Assembly: GCF_034140825.1 (NCBI RefSeq)
Contig: NC_089038.1
Location: forward strand, 24,519,501 to 24,583,500
Length of the DNA stretch: 64,000 bases
Direction: 5' to 3'
Source of the DNA: Oryza sativa Japonica Group
Taxonomy: Eukaryota > Streptophyta > Magnoliopsida > Poales > Poaceae
Shown one piece after another: positions 55,114-64,000 of this stretch. Position 1 is the first letter of the stretch, and each line of letters opens with the position of its first letter. A program made the position numbers and the translations under genes. The notes under the pieces are model-generated. The model ran no database searches, had not been told where the DNA came from, and worked only from the letters and a program-made list of their open reading frames with translations.

Positions 55114-56799
55114 TCAAAAGTCCAAAAGAAGTTGTGGCAATACACGCTCCAGATGGGTGGGTTCAATAGTTGTTGTGCCCTCTGCTTCGGCAATAAAAGC
55201 AGAACGTTGAACAGCCTCTGCAAGAAAATTTCTCTAGTTACACTGTAGCTATGGAGTATTGACTTCATGTCACTTAACACCATGAGGCAATAGAACAATT
55301 TAAGAGGTACATACCTGTGACAAATATCCGTAGAAGTTCACAGCTCACTTTAAGCGCACTGGCGTTGGCTGTGAAGGTGAACAGATTGTCAACACCACAC
55401 AAGAAGGCTCTCATAGGATGATAGGGAGTTAATTTCAAGTTCAAGATTTAAACTACCCCAACAGAAATCTAAGGGTGGAGATTCTTTTTTCAGTATTAGG
55501 TGATTGGGCGCACAGAATTGAATTTAACAAGACTTGGTTTTTCACAACTCACAGCTATTCTTTTAACAAATACTAGAGACAAAATCTGATAATATTGTTT
55601 TTTTCGCTAGGATGCCTTAAACATTTGAGACAAGTTATTGTTACTTGTTAGGTCTATTTTCAATTTCTTATCCAACAGGCCAACAGGGTCAAATTGTTAT
55701 AGCCTGGTTGGCACACTTGGTGCTGGCATTAGTTGCTGTTGTAAGGATATACCAAACCCTGAAAGGACTAGAGGTCTAGAGCCCATCTGCTACAATATAA
55801 AACAATAACAAAAACTGAATTGTACAACCAAGATGATCAACAAATGTCCACTGCTGCAGCATATGCAACTATAAAAGAGGACAGACTAACTGATGAATGT
55901 CTAAACTAGTATGCCAACAAGATCCTGTTACATCATAAGTGGCTGGACGCCTGGACCGATTGATTGTCATGCTGAAATCAGATAGACTTCTTGTTGCCCT
56001 CTGTATTGCACAACTTAAATTGTTGTCAGGATTCGCTTGTAAAGTAAAATAAGGTGCCACCCACAGGGCCCGTGAAACGGAGGTAAACATCACTGTAAAG
56101 TTACCCAAACTCCAAAGTAATAGTTACTAGTAATAAGAGAATTTAGCAAAGTTGATACTGATGAGATTCAGCTCCAAAAGGCAATTGCAAGAAATGTAAA
56201 AACTTCTGATGCTGCCACTAGTGTTGATAACCTGCTGCCATTTAACAGCACCGAATACTACCAACAGATGTGCATGGTCAAGCTTATTCCTAGTTCCTAC
56301 CAGTGGCTAAGGAGACTAATCAGATGTAACAAAGCAAAACGCATAAATCGCATGTTTTACTGTAGCAGAAGGTGATTTACCAGTGGCACTACGATTCCTC
56401 CTTGATGTCTCCGGGGCAGGCTGTCAATTAGAGAAGGAAACATTCAGACCAGAGTACATACACAACAGAAAGAAGAGTAATCTGAAACAGATTAGGAGTA
56501 GCTGAAAGAAGAACGGCCACAGAAAACAATCATTTGGAGGCAAGGATCTGGGACCAGATCAAGGAATCACCTCGACCTCGATGACCTCGTCGCCGGCATC
56601 GCCGCCGCCGCCGCCCCTCTCGCCCCGCCGGCTCCACACCAGCTTGAAGATGGCACGGATCAGATCCTGCCCCCAGATCCCCAAAACAAGCCCCGTCAAC
56701 GTACCGCATCAACCCCAAAACTGGATTTATTCCGATCAAAAGGAGGGGGGAGCTCACCGGATCGAAGGTCTCGCCGCCGCGCGCCGCCTCGTCCTCCAT
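55114..56799 (-). CDS. CENPX: CENP-X / MHF2 histone-fold protein
   Basis: Five small exons (56758-56799, 56571-56666, 56381-56420, 55315-55368, 55114-55217) join in frame to 111 residues. Exon 2 gives the first histone-fold helix (DLIRAIFKLVW). Exons 4 and 5 give ANASALKVSCELLRIFVTEA, then VQRSAFIAEAEG, IEPTHLERVLPQLLLDF and stop, the full CENP-X signature. CENP-X (MHF2, FAAP10) pairs with CENP-S (MHF1), binds DNA together with FANCM in repair and crossover control, and also sits at kinetochores. A glycine-rich loop (GERGGGGGGDAGDE) and an extra exon 3 piece (PAPETSRRNRSATG) separate helix 1 from helix 2. The exon 2 donor is either 56571 or a few bases earlier; both keep frame. Confidence 0.85.
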
Positions 56800-58660
56800 C
56801 GCGGGTGGCTTCCGTTTCGCCCGGGCCGCGAGCGGGAAAACGCCGGGAGGGGGAGGGGATTAGGGCAAGTAAATGGCGGGAAGGGGTTTCAAGGTGGGCC
56901 TTGGTGGGCCCGTTTCAGGTGATCCCTTTACTGAATTGGGTTTTATTTTGGGCTATAAATTCTACTAATAGGCCTCTTCGAGCCTTTTCCCTCCATTTTC
57001 TCCCTTGCTAGCCGCCAAGCTGACGCGAGATGGTTTACCTTGCAGGAAAGGTAAAGCTTTTTTGGTTCATTTCTTTCTTTTTTGAATGGAAAAGCAAATT
57101 GTTGATTGAACTGGCAAGTCAATCACCAACTCGCCTAGACGATGGCTGCAAGTTTCCTCTGGTCATCCCATATCATGCTCGCATGTCGTAAAGGGGCTCG
57201 TATTTAATCTGTTTGAAGATGGCCAGCATTGCCCTGATTAACTTCAGGATTGTTTAATCTTGCGTGATTGAACATCCTTGGTATACTACTAATTTCGTGA
57301 TTAAGCTGCCTGCTTGCTTCCTTAATGGCAGGTGAGTCAGGATGGTCGGAGAAAAGGCAGAGAACGACCTTTTCAGGGGACTATCATCGCCGTGAACGAA
57401 CTCCTCCCCTTTGAAGGAGCAAAACTGTTCTAAATCATCTGCTTCCCCTTTCCCTGTTTCCCACCGCTTTTCAGTTTCTCTCGCCAACTTCTGAAGATTG
57501 TTTAAGAAACCTTGCGTCCTTCCTCGTTTTCTTTTCCTTTTTTTTCTTTGGTGTGGAGGGTTTCATTAAAGAATGAAACTTTCCTGGAGTCAAAAGTCCA
57601 AACAAATTATGTACTATACATTGTTCACTGTTCAGAAACCACTTCCCCCAAACCGTGCGACCTCTCTCTCTCTCTTGTGATTTCTAAAAGCCATTCGTCT
57701 CCATGCTTGCAAATTGCGATCACTATTTCGAGTGCATTTTGGTTTGGACTTTGGAGATACAACATGACAACTTGACAAGCAGAACAGGTAGCTAAGACGC
57801 ATCCATTTCGCAGGTCAGATCTGCTCCTTGATCGTTTTGCGAGATCCGAACAACAGCGTGCCATGCGTCCATATGCGTTCGACTTAAGCATAGGGCCCCT
57901 CTCTTATCCTATCAATATCATCATCGTCTTCTTCGTCGCCGTCATGGGGCCTCCTCTCCTTCTCCCCTTGTCTGCTTCCTGGGGCAGGGCTAGCACTGGT
58001 GACAGTTGACCAAACGCGATCGATCGCTTCAATTCTTTAATGACTTTTTCTTCTTCTTCTCCCGTCGCCTAGCTACTGCAGGAGCATGATCTGTTTCTGT
58101 GGGTGAAGGTTCTGGAAGCGGAATATCTGGCCGGCTCGCTCCATCCAATCATGGGGCTTGGCGGGTGGAAGCTTCTGTGCCAATGTCTGTTAGACTGTCA
58201 CGCCGTGGACCTGCTGAAAAATGCAGCGTGCAGGGGGTGAGGAGAGGCGTGCACCGACCGCCACCGCCACGCGTACGGCTCGGATTTGTTTGGTTCATCG
58301 CCACAATATAGATCCGTCCATCAAGGTACAATCAGAAATTGGACAGGAGCTCTACTGCCAATTCAGCAGCTTTGGCCCCGCCGGTATAGATTATTTGTCA
58401 CAGAATGGTGTCCGCATTTTTTTTTATATGTAAGTTTCTTAGAAATAGTATTTAAAATATCAACTTTGTGCTGCTTAATTATTTTCTTTTTGTACCCTTG
58501 AAATATTATCATAAAATCAATTCAGAGTCTTGCTCCGCAAAAATACCAGATGAGCATGAGCTGATCAATTCCAGCGCCGCAGCCGCAGCAAAGAGTGCAA
58601 GACAATCGATCAGGCCAAGAGGCACCAACCGTGTGTAGGGGACAAACAAAAAACGAGTAA
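56800..58660. other. Intergenic, no gene recognised
   Basis: The CENP-X leader side is GC-rich to about 56930. The rest is mixed sequence with short open frames of 60-90 codons on both strands, none of them family-like, and a (CT)n run near 57663. I see no repeat ends. Confidence 0.4.
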
Positions 58661-59002
58661 GGGGGTGTTCAGATCTAGGGGTGTAAAGTTTTAGCGTGTC
58701 ACATCGATTATTATATAGGTGTCGCATGGAGTGTTCGGGCACTAATAAAAAAACTAATTACAGAATCCGTCAGTAAACAACGAGACGAATTTATTAAGCA
58801 TAATTAATCCGTCATTAGCAAATGTTTACTTTAGCACTACATTATCAAATCATGGAGTAATTAGGCTTAAAGATTTGTCTCGCAAATTAGTCGCAATCTA
58901 TGTAATTAGTTATTTTTTAGCCTATATTTAATACTTCATGCAGGTGTTCAAATGTTTGATATGACAGGGTGTAAAATTTTTGTGTGGGAACTAAACGGGG
59001 CC
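58661..59002. mobile_element. MITE of the GTGTTTAGTTC type
   Basis: Ends GGGGGTGTTCAGATC and GGGAACTAAACGGGGCC, with TAA on both sides (58658-58660 and 59003-59005), the PIF/Harbinger (Tourist) target site. The interior, with ACGAGACGAATTTATTAAGC and GTCATTAGCAAATGTTTAC, is an inverted relative of the interior of 28085-28413. Confidence 0.8.
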
Positions 59003-59084
59003 TAAGGGAAACCGCTACTATGTACTGTATCACGAGTTCCTTATGAAAATGCAAATTATATTCAGGAACTAAATATGAACTCCT

Positions 59085-59268
59085 TCAATTTTAAAATATA
59101 ACAATCTCGAATCGAATTTGATACAAATTTAGTTATACCTTGTTTTGTCCTAAAATATTATTACTACTATGTACCTAATATATGATGTAATATTTCTTTC
59201 ATTTTACTAGAAAATATCACATCACATACATATACTATATATAGCAATATTTTAAAACTAACGAAGGA
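59085..59268. mobile_element. Degenerate Stowaway-like MITE
   Basis: CTCCTTCAATTTTAAAATAT at the left is matched inverted by ATATTTTAAAACTAACGAAGGA at the right with some mismatches. The target site is not certain. Confidence 0.5.
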
Positions 59269-59280
59269 TTAGTTTTTTTA

Positions 59281-59469
59281 TAGGCGCGGAGCTATGTATA
59301 GTTAGGGGGTGTCCGGGAACCCGGTTGAAAAGAAAAATTAGTTATAATTTATCTATTTTCACCATATGTTTATATATCCTGTCAGTTTAAATTTAGATAC
59401 TCGTATCAAGATTCAAATCAAAGTAACAAATGAATGGAATCATTCATTTTGTTCTAGCTCCGCCCGTAG
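59281..59469. mobile_element. Small inverted-repeat element
   Basis: TAGGCGCGGAGCTA at the left and TAGCTCCGCCCGTA at the right form imperfect inverted ends around an AT-rich interior of about 160 bp. Family not assigned. Confidence 0.45.
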
Positions 59470-62224
59470 TTTTTTAGATTTTAGGACTACGGACTGAGTA
59501 TTATTTGCCATCACATCACGTCGCATGCTTAATCTCTGTGTTCGTTGTGAGCTGTGACAATACTCAATAGGATGTCCATTGTTGGAGTAGCTCACTGTGC
59601 TGACTTGTGAGCAGCTAGGTACTGTGCCGACTTGCTAGTTGATCCATTTGCTGTGTTGACGAAGCTAACAATGCCAGAATATTCCAAGACTTAATAGGCT
59701 CCATGTGCCACACTGTATACAAGTACACTACACGTCAATTCATACACTAGTATATATGTACTAGTAGATGGAAACAAAATGCACAATCTCAGTGTACGAG
59801 TAGTAAATACTAGTGTAATACGTGGTGCCTCGTTCATGCACCTAAAACTTCCTCCCGTTGATTGAAAATTTGAAACTATGGGTGGCAGAACAATGGTTTT
59901 GCCACTTGTTTATGACATACTCCTACCCTACCTGATCCATGGCATTTCTTTGTACTAACCAGGTTATTCCAGCCTGCCACGCTGACTTACACTTGGACGA
60001 TACAGTCAGCTGCATCATCTTTTCACATTGTCACATTTGCTGGTCAAATACTCCACGATGAGGACCTCTCCTGAAATATTTCTATACACGACCTGCATAA
60101 TCAGGGGACGTGCCAATGCACGCACCACCAGTTGAATCCCACATTAACAATCCATTCCCTTACAAAAAAAGTAAAAAAAAAAAAGAATGAATCTCCTCCT
60201 AACCTGCTGCTAGTATCCCACCAGCTACATAAATTGCATTTGACTCCTCGAGCTAGCGAAGCCTACCTACGTGGCTACGTGATTAAAAGAAGATGGCGGC
60301 GCGCTGAGGCAGACGTGAGTCAGTGTCGCGATTAACTAATCGGTCGAGATCGAGCTGCTGCTCCTCCGCCACCACCGCGCGCCAACGCTGCCGGATCATT
60401 AGCGCGACTCGCGCTGACTCGTTGCTCCTTTCATCTTAAAATATAAAAAGTTTTAATTGGATGTAACATAGTACTCGATATTCACACTCATCATCAAATA
60501 AAAAAAATATTGATTCAATGTAACAGATTTATTGTTTAAGTTTATAATACTAGATATATCACATATTCACGTCGGGTCAAAGTTACTTATTATAAAATAC
60601 AGGGAATAATTCATTCTACCTTACTCTCACGCCTGTCATCATGTACTAGCAGTGTAGCTAGGATTTATCAAACCGTGTGATGGTTTAAAAACTGAAAAAA
60701 AAAACATCACATATGATAACCATAGTGACTGTATGATTTTGTAAACCCTGGATGTAGCTCGCTCCACGCACGCCTCGCGCCACCGGGCGAATCAACTGCG
60801 AGGCTCGTGTTATCTGCGACCGCGCGCCAAGTGGGATTACTTTACACTGATTTTTAAATCCTCAAGGGTGATGTGTACAGATATACTACTGCTACAACAT
60901 GGGTTGATTAAGCTTAGCTCTAGAATACTATAATACAAGTGCTTATCGGATATAAGCTGCCGTATACAATCGAATGGATAGATATTGTGTTTATCGGCGT
61001 GTGTCGTTTTGCCGTCCAGCTCATGGAGGCACCACCAACCCCTGGCCTGCCTCTCTGCTAAAATATCTCCGGGGAAAAGGCTGCAGCAGATACGCCCTTG
61101 CTGCTCGGCTTCATCATGCACAGAAACAGAACCGAAGGAACAGCAAAATGTTCAGTTCAAGGACAGTTTAGCAACAGTCCTTCACTCGCATCGCATCTCT
61201 CCAAAGTTAACCAGCGGGCCCTTGCTAGTGAGGTCGGTTGCTTAAAGCTTATTGACATGGCTAAACAGCCAGACAGCAGTGCTATTCAGGTCACACACGA
61301 CAAGCAGCAGCAGGGCAGAGCTGGCAGGCAATGTTTACATATGTTAGGCCTTAACACTGACAGAGCATGAGTCAAAAATCAAAAGGGTGTAGCAGGTACC
61401 ATGATAAATCGGTCTAGCATCGGATCGTGCGAATCAGCAACAGTGCAGACCCAAAAAAGGGATTAAGCATCAGATTAGCTAAAACCTAGTCATAATCATC
61501 TGCTAAGTGCATGGATCATTGCAGTGCGTGGCCAACTCGTCTGCAGGACAGAGGCGCACAGAATCTTATCATTGTATCCAGCGAGATCGGTAGGGTTTGG
61601 TTCGTCACGCTCACGTCGATCCCAATCCGATCACGCCAGCATGAAAGCGATCGAGCCTGCACTTCCTCTCTGCTGCTTTGCTTGCTCCAGATCGATCGAT
61701 CTCATCTCCAACTCCAAATCCCCAGCGATACACGCCCGCTTTACAGGCATGCAGCTGCAATGCTGCGTTGCCCACAAACTACAAACTATATGTGCAATTA
61801 TTATCCATTGGCAGATCGGCGATTGGCGTCAGATTTGGAGTTTATCGTGGTGCAAAATGAACGGTCAGTTACTTCATTTTGGTAATTTGGTTGTATTCTG
61901 TGGATGATAGTTATGTCAGACATTCTCCTATCTGCTTTGACAGTAGCCCAGCCTGAAGAGAAATTGAATGGATAGATTGTTTCTTGACTTCTTTTTACTG
62001 AGCCATTCATGTCGATTTTGACACTTGATAGCCAAGCTAGAGTGAGAGACGACAATTGAAGAGCTTCTTTTCCTTTTGGAAAGTTACAGATCAGAACAGG
62101 ACACCAGCCTAACGCTGATGAACCAATTAGGTGGGTCTTTCTCGCTATTCTTCTGGTCTTATATTTGTCAAAGTAGATAACACAGCTATTGTTGTAGCAC
62201 ACAAAGAAAGGCAAAAAAAAAAAA
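59470..62224. other. Intergenic, no gene recognised
   Basis: Low gene-like content. Short open frames (for example around 61098-61370 and 61511-61907) have no family likeness and no splice partners I could find. A degenerate MITE-like pair (CTTTCATCTTAAAATAT near 60437, TTATTATAAAATACAGGGAA near 60587) is possible. Confidence 0.4.
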
Positions 62225-62229
62225 CACAT

Positions 62230-62661
62230 TGTCAAAACAGGATTTCGGCAATATAAACGGGATAGCGCACGAGATCTAAAAGTGGATAGATGTGGAGACA
62301 AGATCTAGACAGGTTCAGACCCTCTCATCAACCCTCTCATAATACTCTACTCCTGTTTGGGGATTTGAATCCACCAAGTGTAGTATTGATTTGACGATCT
62401 AGTTGTGAATCTCATGCCCTAGAGGGCCTCTTGCCTGCCTTATATAGGATGGGGGACAGGATTACAAGACAGAAACCTTAACTAATACGATATCGGCTTC
62501 CTAAATCTATTATCAAACCAAAACTTTACGCCATTCCGTAATATACAAGAAAACGTAATACCCAAGTTATGATCCGTTACATATTCCATAGATCTAAACT
62601 ATCCCCTATAACTAGTCTGATAACCATGTCGTGTGGGTATGGGGTACCCATAATCTCCACA
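62230..62661 (-). mobile_element. Solo LTR, 432 bp
   Basis: It begins TGTCAAAACAGG and ends ATCTCCACA, bounded by the 5-bp direct repeat CACAT (62225-62229 and 62662-62666). On the minus strand it starts TGTGGAGATTATGGG, contains a TATATAAGG-like box near 62441 and lies alone, without internal element sequence. It is a solo LTR, probably of a Gypsy-type element, but the family is not proven. Confidence 0.78.
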
Positions 62662-62837
62662 CACATAAAGACAATTGATTTACAAGATTTTAGACTTATG
62701 AAAGTTATAAAAATTTCTTTCAATTAAAATTGCACGACATTGCTAAACCCTAAAATTGCTGCAATTTTATTTCACTTTACTGTGATTTTCTTGTTATATA
62801 TGGTTTTACTTTATTTTTATGTATTTGGTTTTTTTCA

Positions 62838-63310
62838 TGTACTTCTGTAAAATTTTATTAATTATAAGTTTGTTTCATGTCATTTGTAAATTTTTACATG
62901 TTAGAATAATTTATTGTTCAATCATTTGGGAATTTATGAGAACCATAAGATTATTAGTATCATCCAAGGATGAGAAATGTAACTGTATTTTTGAAAAATC
63001 CAGACGCCTGAAATGTCCACTCCCTGAAGGAAAATGTAAGCAAATTTGAAATCACTACTTAAGAGCTTTTGCACGTAGTTTTGTAAAGTTTTATTAATTA
63101 TAAGTTTGTTTCGTGTCATTTGTAAATTTTTATATGTTAGAATAATTTATTTTTCAATCATTTGGGGATTTATGAGAACCATAAGATTATTAGTACCATC
63201 CAAGGATGAGAAATGTAACTGTATCTTTTGAAAAATCCAGACACCTGAAATGTACACTCCCTGAAGAAAAATGTAAGCAAATTTGAAATCACTACTAATA
63301 AGCAGCTTTT
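62838..63310. repeat. Tandem duplication of a 236-bp AT-rich unit
   Basis: Two copies at an offset of 236 bp: ATTATAAGTTTGTTT at 62861 and 63097, then TGAGAACCATAAGATTATTAG and TGTAAGCAAATTTGAAATCAC in both. They differ at roughly one base in twenty by eye. The block ends about 170 bp from the stop of the WD40 gene, so it may lie just outside its 3' UTR. Confidence 0.85.
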
Positions 63311-63485
63311 GGAAAGTCCAAAAATATAGTGGACCGTAGAGACTCCCCTCTCCCGTATATACACAAAGGCAGGAGTATCTCCATTCTCAAACAAGTCAAA
63401 CTTCCGTGAGTCCAAAAACGAACAGAAAAAGAAGAAAAAAACGCACACTTTTCTACGTCAAAAATCGTGCCAAACCGGGACCTTG

Positions 63486-63998
63486 CTACGATGCCGCCGC
63501 AACCCGCAGCGACCAGAGCCGCACCTCGCCGTCAAAACTGGCGCTGCAAACCCTCCACTCCTCGTCGCCGCCGTCGTCGTCGGCGCGACGCTTCTTCTGC
63601 GCCGTCACGAGCGCCGCCGCGACCGACCTGACCGCGCTCCCGTGCCCGTCGATCACCGCGACGCAATAGTACCCGCGCCCGTCCGCGCCGCGCCGCCAGG
63701 CGCGGACCGTCTGGTCCGCCGCCCCGCTGACCACCAGCGCGCCGTCGGCGGCGTCCCCGGCCGCGCACGCGACGGAGAGCACCGCCCTGCGGTGCCCGCG
63801 CAGCGCGCCGACCGCGACCATGTGGCTCGCGCTGTCCTCCCGCTCCCACACTACGACGCAGCGGTCGTTGCCGCCGGAGTAGAGCACCTGGCCGCCGCAC
63901 CCGACGGCGACGGCGTTGACCGCCGCCGCGTGGCGGGACAGGGTGGCCACCAGGTGGTAGGCGGGCTTCTTGCCCGGGCGGCGCGAGGCCCTGTCTGG
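63486..63998 (-). CDS. WD40-repeat protein, C-terminal part (5' end outside window)
   Basis: The minus-strand frame stays open from the right edge to the stop at 63486 and gives 170 residues. It holds WD40 repeats: HAAAVNAVAVGCGGQVLYSGG with DRCVVVWER; LRGHRRAVLSVACA with VVSGAADQTVRAWRR; IDGHGSAVRSVAA with EEWRVCSASFDGEVRLW. The closing blade and spacing recall the plant JINGUBANG-like WD40 proteins, but most of the propeller lies outside the window. The function cannot be inferred further. GC content is very high throughout. Confidence 0.85.
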   Translation of the reverse strand, partial: PDRASRRPGKKPAYHLVATLSRHAAAVNAVAVGCGGQVLYSGGNDRCVVVWEREDSASHMVAVGALRGHRRAVLSVACAAGDAADGALVVSGAADQTVRAWRRGADGRGYYCVAVIDGHGSAVRSVAAALVTAQKKRRADDDGGDEEWRVCSASFDGEVRLWSLRVAAAS

Positions 63999-64000
63999 CC

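Noticed and set aside
61511-61907. Two overlapping plus-strand ORFs of about 125 codons
   Set aside because: No family likeness, no splice partners, and mutual overlap in different frames in a gene-poor stretch.
1-64000. tRNA, rRNA or known small RNA genes
   Set aside because: No cloverleaf with A and B boxes and no rRNA-like sequence was recognised by eye. A covariance-model search would be needed to exclude microRNA hairpins, given the many MITE palindromes.

Overview
The window is nuclear DNA of a grass, almost certainly rice (Oryza). The genes have GT-AG introns, several are strongly GC-rich at their 5' ends, and the spaces between them are full of rice-type MITEs, a Helitron and LTR-element copies. 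The set SURF2, LRR receptor-like protein, two P450s, three GH5 enzymes, a raffinose-synthase-like gene and an isoaspartyl methyltransferase reminds me of the long arm of rice chromosome 4. That placement is from memory and unchecked. No RNA gene and no CRISPR-like array was seen. All multi-exon models below were joined by eye: every junction keeps frame and yields family-typical protein sequence, but no transcript was available.

Layout. 1-5.6 kb: the C-terminal half of a SWI3A-type chromatin-remodelling subunit, cut by the left edge, and a complete SURF2 gene. 6.1-8.5 kb: an inverted-repeat-ended element with a solo LTR inside it. 9.4-12.8 kb: a two-exon LRR receptor-like protein. 13.4-18.6 kb: a whole-looking, very young Copia element in minus orientation, followed by a Helitron whose body is a 76-bp tandem array, and a MYC-type bHLH gene fragment. 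20.8-28 kb: two tandem P450 genes (minus strand) on a duplicated block. 29.8-44.6 kb: a decayed DYW-type PPR gene (minus) and three plus-strand GH5/ricin-B genes. The first two GH5 genes were copied together with the head of the divergent PPR gene. 45.1-48.9 kb: a 13-exon raffinose-synthase/alkaline alpha-galactosidase gene (minus). 50.3-56.8 kb: a divergent methyltransferase gene (plus), protein-L-isoaspartate methyltransferase (minus) and a five-exon CENP-X/MHF2 gene (minus). 56.8-63.4 kb has no gene I can support, only MITEs, a solo LTR and a 236-bp tandem duplication. The right edge cuts a WD40-repeat gene (minus).

The genes do not form one pathway. Two local arrays (P450, GH5) arose by tandem duplication and have since diverged through MITE insertion, intron change and promoter change. 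The housekeeping genes (SWI3A, SURF2, PIMT, CENP-X) lie between them. I found no convincing new multi-gene system. The best leads are an interlocked inverted repeat just upstream of the receptor-like protein start, a GC-AG intron in the third GH5 gene, the duplicated PPR/GH5 head-to-head block, a methyltransferase with an altered motif I, and two related MITEs sitting in introns of unrelated genes.
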